A stretch of 64,000 nt of DNA from JACKII01 sp041687435 (GTDB lineage Bacteria; Pseudomonadota; Alphaproteobacteria; Bin95): assembly GCA_041687435.1 (NCBI GenBank), contig JAWLBX010000002.1, positions 124,001 through 188,000 on the forward strand. Reading direction: 5' to 3'. Both the position numbers and the translations under genes were made by a program. The notes under the pieces were generated by a model. That model did no database searches. It was not told where the DNA came from and saw only the letters and a program-made list of their open reading frames with translations. Shown piece by piece: positions 8,875 through 17,176 of this stretch (position 1 is its first letter; every line of letters begins with the position of its first letter).

Positions 8875-9672
8875 ATGCCTGCAGATACCGCCCGCCCGGC
8901 CGACCCGACCCGCGCTTTCCGCCTGGACGGCAAGGTGGCGATGATCACCGGCGCCTCGCGCGGGCTTGGCCGCGGCTTTGCCGAGGTGCTGGCCGCCGCC
9001 GGCGCCACCGTCATCCTGGCCGCGCGCGGGACCGAGCAGCTGGCGGTGGTCAGGGAGGACATCGAGGCCGCAGGCGGCAAGGCCATCGCCGTGCAACTGG
9101 ACGTGCGCGACAAGGACCAGGCGGAGGATGCCGTGACCGCCGCGGTGGAGCAGGCCGGCGGCATCGACATTCTGATCAACAATTCCGGCGTGGCGGTGAC
9201 GCGGCGCCTGCTCGACGTGAGCGAGGAGGATTGGTCGAGCGTGCTCGACACCAACCTGACCGGCGCCTGGAACGTCGCGCAGGCGGTGGCGCGGCAGATG
9301 GCGGAGGATGGCGATGGCGGCACCATCGTCAACATTTCCTCCCTGCTGGGCATCCGCACGCAGCCGGGCGTGGTCGCCTATTCGGTCGCCAAGGCCGGGC
9401 TGGACCATCTGACCCGGGTGATGGCGGTGGAACTGGCCCGCCAGAACATCCGCGTGAACTCGCTCGCCCCCGGCTACATCCTGACCGACCTGAACCGCGC
9501 CTTCTTCGAGACGGAACCCGGCAAGGCCCTGATCGCCCGCGTGCCGATGCGGCGCCTAGGGCTGCCGGACGACCTGACCGGCGCCCTGCTGTTCCTCGCC
9601 AGCGACGCGTCCCAATACGTGACCGGCCAGGTGCTGATCGTCGACGGCGGCCACGCGGTGGCGGCGATTTGA
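8875..9672 (+). CDS. SDR-family NAD(P)-dependent oxidoreductase
   Basis: A 265-aa classical short-chain dehydrogenase. The nucleotide-binding TGASRGLG is at 25-32, followed by NNSG, the catalytic Ser in NISSLLG, Tyr169 and Lys173 (VAYSVAK), and the C-terminal VTGQVLIVDGGHAV. The AAGATVILAARG segment after strand 2 suggests NADP preference but is not conclusive. It resembles 3-oxoacyl-ACP reductase or gluconate-5-dehydrogenase-like enzymes. The start at 8875 follows AAGGAG, and a longer frame from 8740 is not conserved-looking. It is divergent from the DsbA-like gene and 43 nt upstream of the TPR gene. Confidence 0.93.
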   Translation: MPADTARPADPTRAFRLDGKVAMITGASRGLGRGFAEVLAAAGATVILAARGTEQLAVVREDIEAAGGKAIAVQLDVRDKDQAEDAVTAAVEQAGGIDILINNSGVAVTRRLLDVSEEDWSSVLDTNLTGAWNVAQAVARQMAEDGDGGTIVNISSLLGIRTQPGVVAYSVAKAGLDHLTRVMAVELARQNIRVNSLAPGYILTDLNRAFFETEPGKALIARVPMRRLGLPDDLTGALLFLASDASQYVTGQVLIVDGGHAVAAI

Positions 9673-9715
9673 GGTTTGCGGGCTGGCCGCCTGTGTTACC
9701 GTACCCACCAGAGCG

Positions 9716-11467
9716 ATGGCGGAAAACGGCGGGACGATGGCAACCGGCGCGGAGAATGAGGCGGCGACCTGGATTGGCAGGGCTTGGAATGGCCTGATCG
9801 CTGCCGATCCGGCGTGGGTCGGTGTTTGGGTTGCTGTAGGTATCTTTTTGTTCGGTGGTGTTTGGTTCGTCCTGAAACTTCTGTTTCGGGGAAAGCAAAA
9901 CGGTAACGATCAGACCACTGCCACCGCAGACAACGGCCACGCCACTTCATTCCAGGGCAACGGCAACACCACCACGCAGGTCGGCGGTAACCAGACGAAC
10001 AACTATGGTTTCACGCAGGAGCACTACGACAAGCAATTGTCGGAGATCATCCGCCACAAGGATGAGCATATCAAAGACCTGCGGCAGCAGATCGCAGACA
10101 AGCGGGCCGGCGCTCGCGGCGGGGATAACGCCATAGCAATAGAGGGCCTTGCCGAAGCCCTGCGTCTGGCGGAGGCGGGCCGGGCGGACGCGGAGGCGAA
10201 GCGCGCCGACCTGGAAAACGCCTACAAGGCGCAGGTCGAGGAACTGGACCGGCTCAAGGCGGAGTTGAAAGCACTCCAGGAAGACGCGCCCGGCATAGAC
10301 GCGGAGCGCCTCAACGCGGCCCTGGCGGCGCTCGACGAAAACCGGACGGAGGAAGCGGACGCCCTGCTCGCCGAGTTGCAGCACAGCAACTCCGACACCG
10401 CCGCCATCGCCCGCCAGGCCCGCGTGCGCTATGAGCGCGGCCGCCTCGCCGAAGACCGCATCGACTACGCCGCCGCCAAGGAGCACTTCATCCGCGCTGC
10501 CCAACTGGCGCCGGAGAACGAGGATTATTTGTTCAAGGCTTCCAGCCTCGCCAACAAGGCTGGCGACTACGCCTTAGGTCTTCGCTACGCGCAGGACCTG
10601 CTGAAATTGGCAAAAAGGGATGGTGAGAACACGCTTGCCTATGCCCGCGCGTCGAATGAAGTCGCCTTCAACCTGAACGCCCAGGGACGCTATGCCGAGG
10701 CGGAGCCGCTCTACCGAAAGGGCCTTGAGTTATACGAGCGCGTGCTGGGGACGAACCATCCCTCCACCGCCACCAGCTACAACAATGTCGCCGTCAACCT
10801 GAACGCCCAGGGCCGCTACGCCGAGGCCGAGCCGCTCAACCGCAAGGGCCTGGACATCCGCGAGCGCGTGCTGGGGCCGGAGCATCCGGATACCGCCCAA
10901 AGCTACAACAATGTCGCCTTCAACCTGAACGCCCAGGGCCGCCACGCCGAGGCCGAGCCGCTCTACCGCAAGGGCCTGGAGATCAGCGAGCGCGTGCTGG
11001 GGACCGACCATCCCTCCACCGCCACCAGCTACAACAATGTCGCCGTCAACCTGAACGCCCAGGGACGCTACGCCGAGGCCGAGCCGCTCTACCGCAAGAG
11101 CCTGGACATCAGGGAGCGGGTGCTGGGGACGGACCATCCCTCCACCGCCACCAGCTACAACAATGTCGCCGTCAACCTGAACGCCCAGGGACGCTACGCC
11201 GAGGCCGAGCCGCTCTACCGCAAGGGCCTGGACATCCGCGAGCGCGTGCTGGGGACCGACCATCCCTCCACCGCCACCAGCTACAACAACGTCGCCTACA
11301 ACCTGAACGCCCAGGGCCGCTTCGCCGAGGCCGAGCCGCTCTACCGCAAAGGCCTGGACATCAGCGAGCGCGTGCTGGGGACGGACCATCCCGATACCGC
11401 CGGCAGCTACAACAATCTCGCGACAAACCTGTTCCGGCAGGGCCGGGTAGCGGAGGCGGAACCCTAG
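9716..11467 (+). CDS. membrane-anchored coiled-coil TPR-repeat protein, ends at in-frame TAG
   Basis: A 583-aa protein. One transmembrane helix lies at about 33-57 (WVGVWVAVGIFLFGGVWFVL). A Gly/Asn/Thr-rich linker follows at 70-100 (GNGNTTTQVGGNQTNNYG), then a charged coiled coil at about 105-200, a helical region to about 310, and six-plus 42-residue TPR/kinesin-light-chain-type repeats (NLNAQGRYAEAEPLYRKGL, ERVLGTDHP, TATSYNNVA). The frame stops at TAG 11465-11467 in the middle of a repeat. The same frame continues with a proper repeat end to TGA 11582-11584. TPR arrays bind protein partners; no enzymatic domain is seen. The start may instead be ATG 9737. Function unknown. Confidence 0.8.
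   Translation: MAENGGTMATGAENEAATWIGRAWNGLIAADPAWVGVWVAVGIFLFGGVWFVLKLLFRGKQNGNDQTTATADNGHATSFQGNGNTTTQVGGNQTNNYGFTQEHYDKQLSEIIRHKDEHIKDLRQQIADKRAGARGGDNAIAIEGLAEALRLAEAGRADAEAKRADLENAYKAQVEELDRLKAELKALQEDAPGIDAERLNAALAALDENRTEEADALLAELQHSNSDTAAIARQARVRYERGRLAEDRIDYAAAKEHFIRAAQLAPENEDYLFKASSLANKAGDYALGLRYAQDLLKLAKRDGENTLAYARASNEVAFNLNAQGRYAEAEPLYRKGLELYERVLGTNHPSTATSYNNVAVNLNAQGRYAEAEPLNRKGLDIRERVLGPEHPDTAQSYNNVAFNLNAQGRHAEAEPLYRKGLEISERVLGTDHPSTATSYNNVAVNLNAQGRYAEAEPLYRKSLDIRERVLGTDHPSTATSYNNVAVNLNAQGRYAEAEPLYRKGLDIRERVLGTDHPSTATSYNNVAYNLNAQGRFAEAEPLYRKGLDISERVLGTDHPDTAGSYNNLATNLFRQGRVAEAEP
10655..11464 (+). repeat. tandem 126-bp repeats (42-aa TPR units)
   Basis: The string AACGCCCAGGG recurs at 10676, 10802, 10928, 11054, 11180 and 11306, an exact 126-nt period. 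Six full units run from 10655 to 11410, and a seventh, more diverged one starts at 11411 and contains the TAG. Neighbouring units are nearly identical at the nucleotide level, including silent positions, which indicates recent duplication or gene conversion. Confidence 0.95.
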
Positions 11468-11584
11468 CTGCGCAAGGCGGTTGAGATTGTGGAACGACGG
11501 CTGGGGCCGGAACATCCAAACGCACGAACCATGCGTGAGAACCTTGAGATACTGGAGCAAAAACTCCGCGGCGAGGGCGGCTGA
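11465..11584 (+). other. in-frame continuation of the TPR gene after the TAG codon
   Basis: Directly after TAG 11465-11467 the same frame encodes 38 residues, beginning LRKAVEIVERRLGPEHPN and ending at TGA 11582. This aligns with the repeat consensus (EPLYRKGLEI.ERVLGTDHP), with TAG sitting on the first residue after EP. Readthrough would give a 622-aa protein. The TAG is one base from TTG (Leu) and two from CTC/CTG. Confidence 0.8.
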
Positions 11585-11614
11585 TGGCGGATCGTGCCGC
11601 AACCGCGGCGGCCC

Positions 11615-11649
11615 GAAAAAACAACGGGCGCTGCCATCCGCAGTGCCCG
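11615..11649 (-). terminator. Rho-independent terminator after the IlvD/EDD gene
   Basis: On the minus strand the arms CGGGCACTGC and GCAGCGCCCG (11625-11634 with 11640-11649, 10 pairs with one G-U) close a 5-nt loop and are followed by TTGTTTTTT (11616-11624). It lies 18 nt past the stop of the dehydratase gene that ends at 11667. Confidence 0.75.
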
Positions 11650-11666
11650 CCGCTTCTCCGGCTACC

Positions 11667-13514
11667 CTAGTGCCATTTGTTCGACGGCTCGAAGCCGGAT
11701 TTCTCCGCCACGCGCTCGTTGCGGACCCAGAGTTCGCGGTCGGGTTGCATGCCGCCGCCCTGGATCGCCGGCAGGCCGGACCGGCGCATGCGGTGCAGCA
11801 GGCGCGTGTCGGCGACGCCGCAGTTCGGATGCAGGCCGCCGTTCGCGTCCACCGTCTTCTGCCACGCCGCCATGCGCGCCTTGAACACCGCCGGGTCGGC
11901 CAGCACGGTGCAGTTCAGCTCGTTCGTGTTGAGGTCGGCCACGATCTCGTCGCCGTTCTCGATCAGCGCGATCGGGCCGCCGAGCGCGGCTTCCGGCCCG
12001 ACATGGCCGATCACCAGCCCGACCGAGCCGCCGGAGAAGCGGGCATCCGTCATCAGGCCGACGACGATGCCCTTCTCCCGGCAAAGCGTGGTGATGCGCG
12101 AGGTCGAGTCCAGCATTTCCGGCATGCCGGGCGCGCCGGCGGGGCCTTCATACCGCACGATGACCATGTCGTGGTTCTGGAACACCTCCGGCGTCTTGTC
12201 GAGCGCCTCCAGCAGGTCCGCCTCGCCCTCGAACACGCGGGCCTGGCCCTTGAAGATGTTATCCTCAAGCCCGCCTTCGACGCCGGCCAGCTTCAGGATG
12301 GCGCTGTAGTCGGGCGAGAGGTTGCCGCCCAGCAGCCGCAGGCCGCCGGTGGGCTTGTAGGGCTTGGCGCAGGTGTGGATCACGTCGCCATCCGGCGTGC
12401 GGGTTGCTAGCCGCGCCACCTGCTCCGCCAGCGTCTCGCCCGTGCAGGTCGGCACGTCGCCGTTCAGCATGCCGGCATCCATCAGTTCCTTGACGATCAC
12501 CTGCACGCCGCCCGCGGCGTCGATATCCACCATGGAGAAGCGGCCATAGGGCCGGGCGTCGGTCAGCACCGGCACGACGTGCTGGGAGAGGTGGTTGAAC
12601 TCCTCCGGCGTCATGATATCGCCCCAGAAATTGCGGAACCCGGCGGCGCGCGCGATCTCCGGCGCGTGCAGTACCACGTTGGTGGAGCCGCCGACGGCCA
12701 TGGCGACGATCACGGCGTTGCGGAGCGAATCGCGGCCGACGATGTCGCGCGGGCGGACGCCGTTCGCGATCATCTGCTTGAGGTAACCGACCAGCTCCTC
12801 CGGAAACTGCTCCGTCCGGCGCGGGTCGTCGGAGGGCGGGGCCACCATGTGCAGCGGCTGCATGCCGACCACGCCGATGAAGGTCTGCATGGTGTTATAG
12901 GTGAACATGCCGCCGCAGGAACCGATGCCGGGGCAGGCATGGCAGGCGATGCGGAAGCGGAATTCCGGGTCCGGATGGCCGGCGACCTGATAGGACGAGA
13001 CGATATCCAGCGGCTCGTTCGACTCGGGGTCGTGGCCGGGGTGGATCGAGCCGTCGGACATGATGATGGCCGGTGCGTTGTGCTCCAGGAGGGCCGCCAG
13101 CGTGCCAACCGGCGGCTTGTCACACGCGACGACGGCGATGCAGCCGGCCAACCCGCTGCCGCTCAGATGCTCGGACAGGCTGTCATGGGTGATTTCGCGC
13201 CCGATCAGGGAGTAACGCATTTCGCGCGTGCCGTTGCGGATGCCGTCGGACACGCCAACCGAATATTCCGGCTGCACCAGCCGCAGGCGCATCTGATCCG
13301 GGCCGTGGCCGATATGGCGCAACAAAGCTTCGTGGATCGCCTCCACCTTGCGCTGCACGCCGATATAGCACTGGCTGTCGCCCTTGTTACCGACCACGCC
13401 GACCGATGGCTCGTGAATCAGGTCGATCTCGGTGCCAAGCTCCCGCGCGATACCGATGGTCTGGGAGGAGCGGCCGGGATGGTTGTCGATGATGACAGGC
13501 TTGGAACTGGACAC
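11667..13514 (-). CDS. IlvD/EDD-family dehydratase (dihydroxy-acid / sugar-acid dehydratase)
   Basis: A 615-aa iron-sulfur dehydratase. Cluster and metal motifs are visible: GDSQCYIGVQRK, VACDKPPVGTL and ACPGIGSCGGMFTYNTMQT, plus the conserved VGGSTNVVLH and C-terminal FSGGSVGLVIGHVGPEA. The family dehydrates 2,3-dihydroxy acids or aldonic acids. Sequence style (long N-terminus, GHGPDQMRLRLVQPEYSVG) is that of the YagF/xylonate-like side rather than biosynthetic IlvD, but the substrate is uncertain. The GTG start at 13514 is chosen because AGGAG lies 9 nt upstream; an ATG at 13586 has no such site. A second family member is at 23604. Confidence 0.88.
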   Translation of the reverse strand: MSSSKPVIIDNHPGRSSQTIGIARELGTEIDLIHEPSVGVVGNKGDSQCYIGVQRKVEAIHEALLRHIGHGPDQMRLRLVQPEYSVGVSDGIRNGTREMRYSLIGREITHDSLSEHLSGSGLAGCIAVVACDKPPVGTLAALLEHNAPAIIMSDGSIHPGHDPESNEPLDIVSSYQVAGHPDPEFRFRIACHACPGIGSCGGMFTYNTMQTFIGVVGMQPLHMVAPPSDDPRRTEQFPEELVGYLKQMIANGVRPRDIVGRDSLRNAVIVAMAVGGSTNVVLHAPEIARAAGFRNFWGDIMTPEEFNHLSQHVVPVLTDARPYGRFSMVDIDAAGGVQVIVKELMDAGMLNGDVPTCTGETLAEQVARLATRTPDGDVIHTCAKPYKPTGGLRLLGGNLSPDYSAILKLAGVEGGLEDNIFKGQARVFEGEADLLEALDKTPEVFQNHDMVIVRYEGPAGAPGMPEMLDSTSRITTLCREKGIVVGLMTDARFSGGSVGLVIGHVGPEAALGGPIALIENGDEIVADLNTNELNCTVLADPAVFKARMAAWQKTVDANGGLHPNCGVADTRLLHRMRRSGLPAIQGGGMQPDRELWVRNERVAEKSGFEPSNKWH

Positions 13515-13655
13515 GGGAACGATCTCCTGGGAACGATTTCGGAGCGCCCGGGGCTCGGCAGAGCCTGCATGACCGGACGGTCCCAATAAACATCATCTTC
13601 TTATGGCTTGGAACCGTGCGCGCGTTCAAGGGAGAAGAGGCGAAAAGCCGCCGCC

Positions 13656-15173
13656 TCAACGCGGCAGGACCACCTCGATCCGGAAGGTGCTCGCCGGGGT
13701 CGCCGTGCCGGTAAGCGTACCGCCGTGCAATTGCAGGAACGACTTGACCAGCGACAGGCCGAACCAGCTGGACGCGCCGCTCGCCTCCGACGGGTTCAGG
13801 CCGCGGCCGAGCGGGTCGGCAATGGCGCGCTCGATTTCCCGTTCCAGGCCAAGGCCATCGTCCTCCAGCCACAGCATGACGTGCCCTTCATCTGCCGCCC
13901 GGGCGCCGATGGTTATGGTTTGGGCGTCGCGCCCAGGCCGGGTCGCGAATTCCAGCAGGTTGACCAGGATCTGCCGGAGCCCCCGCTCCTCACCCCAGAT
14001 GGTGACGCTGTCTCCCGTGGGCGGCGCCGCGGCAAGGCGCAGATTGCGCTCGGTCACGCGGGGCGCCATCAAGTCCACCACGTCGCCCACGATCTGATTC
14101 AGATCGCACACGGTCTTGGCCAGGGAATAGCGCCCGGATTCGAGCCGGGTCAGGTCGAGGATATCGTCCACCAGTTCCAGCAGCCGCAGGGCGCTGTCAT
14201 TCACCGCCTCGATGCTTTGGGCATAGTCCGCGGACAGCGGGCCATAAATCTGGTCGCGCATTGCCTCGCCAAAGCCGAGAATGGCGTTGAGCGGCGTCCG
14301 CAGCGAGTGGTTCATCAGATGCAGAAACGCTTCCTTCGCCCGGGCGGCATCGCTGGCCGCTTCCCGTGCCAGACGCAGTTCCTCCTCGGCCCGGCGCAGT
14401 TCGGTCACGTCCTGATCGACCCGGACGATCCGCTCGACCCGGCCCTGGGCGTCGATATGGCGGTTGCCGATGCTGCGGACATACCGCACCTCGCCATCGG
14501 TCCGGACAACGCGCACCTCGTTGCTGTCGGTCAACACCTTGTCGCGCTCACCATCCTGAGCCTTCGATTCCAGGTCGGTAGGATGGATCAGCGCCACCAT
14601 GTTTTCGAACTCGCGCTGGGAATAGGCTTCCGGCACGGTCCAGATGCGGGCCATGCCGTTGGTCCAGATGCCGCGGCGCTGATGCGGCCAGAAAGCGTAA
14701 TGGCCGAAACCCGCCATGCTTTCGACCTCGTCGATCAGGGTCCGCCCGTCCGCCTCCTCCGCATCGGAGTCTGGCCGAAGATCGTCGATCAGGCAGGCGC
14801 TGACCAGCAGGCGCAGCGGCGACGCCAGATTGACCGGGGAAAAGCTGAGCCGCCACCAGGCCCGCGCACCATCCGGCCCGATCTGGTGGTCCCTCGACAA
14901 AGGGGCCTGTTCCGCCGCCCAAGGCCGGCCGGTCCACGGCAGCACATCCAGGCCCACCGCGGCCAGATCGTCCGGATCGACAGAAAACCAACGGCCATTC
15001 GCAGACAGGCCCAAAAACTGCGCGTGCGCGGCAGCGTTCAACAGGACACGGTCGACCAAGCCGGGGTGCGACGACTCGGCGATCAGGATCGGCACTGCCA
15101 TGCTGGCAAGCGCGTCGAACCCAGCCGGTGCCAGGATGCCCTGGCTCAATGGAATGCGCGGCGATGCAGTCAC
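13656..15173 (-). CDS. PAS-domain sensor histidine kinase with altered N-box
   Basis: About 505 aa, no transmembrane segment. It has an N-terminal sensing region, a PAS domain (about 150-260, ending RVDQDVTELRRAEEELR), a HisKA domain with phospho-acceptor His289 (NHSLRTPLNAILGFGE) and a HATPase domain. The G1 box EDDGLGL and a G2-like FGLSLVKSFLQLHGG are present. The N-box reads LRQILVNLLEFATR: Phe replaces the second Asn that coordinates Mg-ATP in family kinases, so activity is doubtful. No response regulator is adjacent. The start is uncertain: GTG 15173 follows AAGGGG; GTG 15242 is also possible. Confidence 0.82.
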   Translation of the reverse strand: MTASPRIPLSQGILAPAGFDALASMAVPILIAESSHPGLVDRVLLNAAAHAQFLGLSANGRWFSVDPDDLAAVGLDVLPWTGRPWAAEQAPLSRDHQIGPDGARAWWRLSFSPVNLASPLRLLVSACLIDDLRPDSDAEEADGRTLIDEVESMAGFGHYAFWPHQRRGIWTNGMARIWTVPEAYSQREFENMVALIHPTDLESKAQDGERDKVLTDSNEVRVVRTDGEVRYVRSIGNRHIDAQGRVERIVRVDQDVTELRRAEEELRLAREAASDAARAKEAFLHLMNHSLRTPLNAILGFGEAMRDQIYGPLSADYAQSIEAVNDSALRLLELVDDILDLTRLESGRYSLAKTVCDLNQIVGDVVDLMAPRVTERNLRLAAAPPTGDSVTIWGEERGLRQILVNLLEFATRPGRDAQTITIGARAADEGHVMLWLEDDGLGLEREIERAIADPLGRGLNPSEASGASSWFGLSLVKSFLQLHGGTLTGTATPASTFRIEVVLPR

Positions 15174-15422
15174 GTCAGCTTCGCCCCTTGCGAGGGCCTC
15201 CCAAGGTCTGGAGGTGATGTCTGGGCGCCACGCCGACCGCACAACAAATCAGCGATGCATCCGCATGACGACCTCAACCAACGGTTACGCCAAACGTATC
15301 CATACCGTTGTGCTAAATCAATTCTTTCAGATTGCTTAAAATTATAAGTGGATTTATACATTATTTACTCAATCTTAAATAGTTAATGAAGTATTAACAA
15401 CCAGCGCAGAAGGAGCAGTGTT

Positions 15423-16172
15423 ATGACCAACTGGCACCACCACAATATCCGTTTGCCCGATGCCGTCACCGTTCAGGATGGACCGGTGGAGGATATCGCG
15501 AAGTTTCTGCTGCTGGCGGACCAGACCGCGCGCGATCGCGGAATCCGGCTGCGCGTGCGGCGGGATATCGACGCATTGGTAGACCTCAACCGGCGCGAGA
15601 CCGCGGCGGGCAACTGGTATCCGTTGTTTCCGGTTTTCGACCCCGCCCGGGACCAAGTGGACGCCAGCAACTTCTACTGGATCAGCGGCACCGCCGAAAA
15701 CGGCGAGACCGTGGTCGCGCAAGCCGGCCGCCTGTTCCAGTGGGAGGACACGGGCGTCGCGCCACTGATCGCACGCTTGCTTTACCCCAACCAGATGCTG
15801 CACCCGCCCATCCTGTTGGAAGGCGGGCCGAAACGGGGCGTGTCCGGTACGGTGTGCTTCAGCGGCAGCACTTGGTTTCATCCGAATTATCGCCGTCTGG
15901 GGCTGTCCCGCATCCTGCCGCGGGTGAGCCGGGTGTTCGCTTTCGGTCAGTGGTCGACGGATTGGACTATCAGCGTGGTCCGGCGCGAACATGTCGAACT
16001 CAACATCGCCAACGCCTATGGCTATTCCGATGTTCAGCTTGGAATTCACGCGCCTGGGCACCCTCTCGGCGATCTGGATATCGCGTTAGTGCGCATGCCG
16101 CGCAGCGAGCTTCTGACCGATGTCCAAAGGTTCGTCGCCGAGCGGACCGCCGCCGCCCTCCAGGTTGCCTGA
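15423..16172 (+). CDS. GNAT-like hypothetical protein
   Basis: A 249-aa soluble protein, not recognised as a named family. The segment STWFHPNYRRLGLSRILPRV (about 140-160) resembles the acetyl-CoA-binding Q/R-x-x-G-x-G/A turn and helix of GNAT N-acetyltransferases, and VELNIANAYGYSDVQLGI (about 197-214) resembles the later family strand and helix. The substrate is unknown. AAGGAG sits 7 nt before the ATG. Its last 87 nt overlap the convergent PAS_5-like gene. The 180-nt upstream region shared with the divergent histidine kinase is AT-rich. Confidence 0.7.
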   Translation: MTNWHHHNIRLPDAVTVQDGPVEDIAKFLLLADQTARDRGIRLRVRRDIDALVDLNRRETAAGNWYPLFPVFDPARDQVDASNFYWISGTAENGETVVAQAGRLFQWEDTGVAPLIARLLYPNQMLHPPILLEGGPKRGVSGTVCFSGSTWFHPNYRRLGLSRILPRVSRVFAFGQWSTDWTISVVRREHVELNIANAYGYSDVQLGIHAPGHPLGDLDIALVRMPRSELLTDVQRFVAERTAAALQVA

Positions 16173-17108
16173 TGGCGAAATCTCGGGCTGGAAGTCGCCA
16201 TTCTCAGCGGCTTCCGTCTCCGACGAGATCAGGATGGATGCGCAGGTAACCAGCAGCCTGTTGTCGGCCGTCCGCCAGGGCAGCAGCAGCCGCTCGTACC
16301 GGCTGCGGCGGCCAGGCCCCTGGTCCGACCGGATGCAGGCGGTGACGTAGTCGAGACTGGGCTTCCCGGTCTCGACCACCTTGCTGTATTGGCTGGCAAG
16401 CCAGCGGCCATAATCGGAATCGGGCTGATGGTCGATCGGTGCGCCAATGATGTTCGCCTTCTGGCGGGCGTCGTAGAACTTGAACCCCTCCCCCATGAAC
16501 TGGAACCGCAGCGGATCGCCGGCGTCTTCGGCGGTCATGACAATCAGCCGGTAATCGAGCCCGTAGCCGATCAGGAAGGGCATGGTCGTATCGTCGAACA
16601 CGCTGGCCGACACCCGCCATTTCTGGAACAGCGGGCGCAGCGGGTTGCCGTCCGTATCCGCCAGACTATCCAGTTGCAGCGCTTTGGCGCCGAAGCGCGG
16701 CTCGGCCGGGGCATGGCTCTTTTCGCAGAGTTCGACGAGCCGGTGCAGCATGGCCGGGTCGTTCGGCCAGACCTCCGACGTCCATTCCCGGCCATAATGT
16801 TGAATTTCGCCCTGGGCGAATTCCTGACCCACCAGAACGCGCAACGCACTGTTGAGCGCCGCGCCGCTGACAAGACTGGGGCGCAAGCGCACCATCATGC
16901 GTTCCCGCGACCGGCGGGAGATCGCGACGAAGCCCAGATTGCGGACCACATAGTCACCCGCGTCGAAGTCCGGGTTGGAATACCCGATCCGCTCAAAGAA
17001 CGCCTCCGTTCCGGGCGCGTAGATGGCTCCTTCGGGAGAGACACTGACTTGCATCTTCCTTGGTCCCCCGGTCCTGCGCGCACCTCGGGCCAGTTCGCTT
17101 GCGAACAT
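16086..17108 (-). CDS. PAS_5-like regulatory or sensor protein
   Basis: A 340-aa soluble protein. The central and C-terminal region (about 180-305: DPLRFQFMGEGFKFYDARQKANIIG, then YERLLLPWRTADNRLLVTCASIL) resembles the PAS_5 family common in alphaproteobacteria. It is usually a lone sensory domain with no output module. The N-terminal 170 residues are unrecognised. ATG 17108 is supported by AAGGA 7 nt upstream. The 3' end overlaps the GNAT-like gene by 87 nt tail to tail. With the kinase and GNAT genes it may form a signalling neighbourhood, which is inference only. Confidence 0.7.
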   Translation of the reverse strand: MFASELARGARRTGGPRKMQVSVSPEGAIYAPGTEAFFERIGYSNPDFDAGDYVVRNLGFVAISRRSRERMMVRLRPSLVSGAALNSALRVLVGQEFAQGEIQHYGREWTSEVWPNDPAMLHRLVELCEKSHAPAEPRFGAKALQLDSLADTDGNPLRPLFQKWRVSASVFDDTTMPFLIGYGLDYRLIVMTAEDAGDPLRFQFMGEGFKFYDARQKANIIGAPIDHQPDSDYGRWLASQYSKVVETGKPSLDYVTACIRSDQGPGRRSRYERLLLPWRTADNRLLVTCASILISSETEAAENGDFQPEISPSGNLEGGGGPLGDEPLDIGQKLAARHAH

Positions 17109-17176
17109 CTAACAATCCTTATTCAACTATCGATATTTCCTTTCAGGAATCTTAACAACCATAAACACAGTGCGAT

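Noticed and set aside
13608..15347. 579-codon plus-strand frame opposite the histidine kinase
   Set aside because: His/Gln/Arg-rich shadow; the minus strand shows PAS, HisKA and HATPase motifs.
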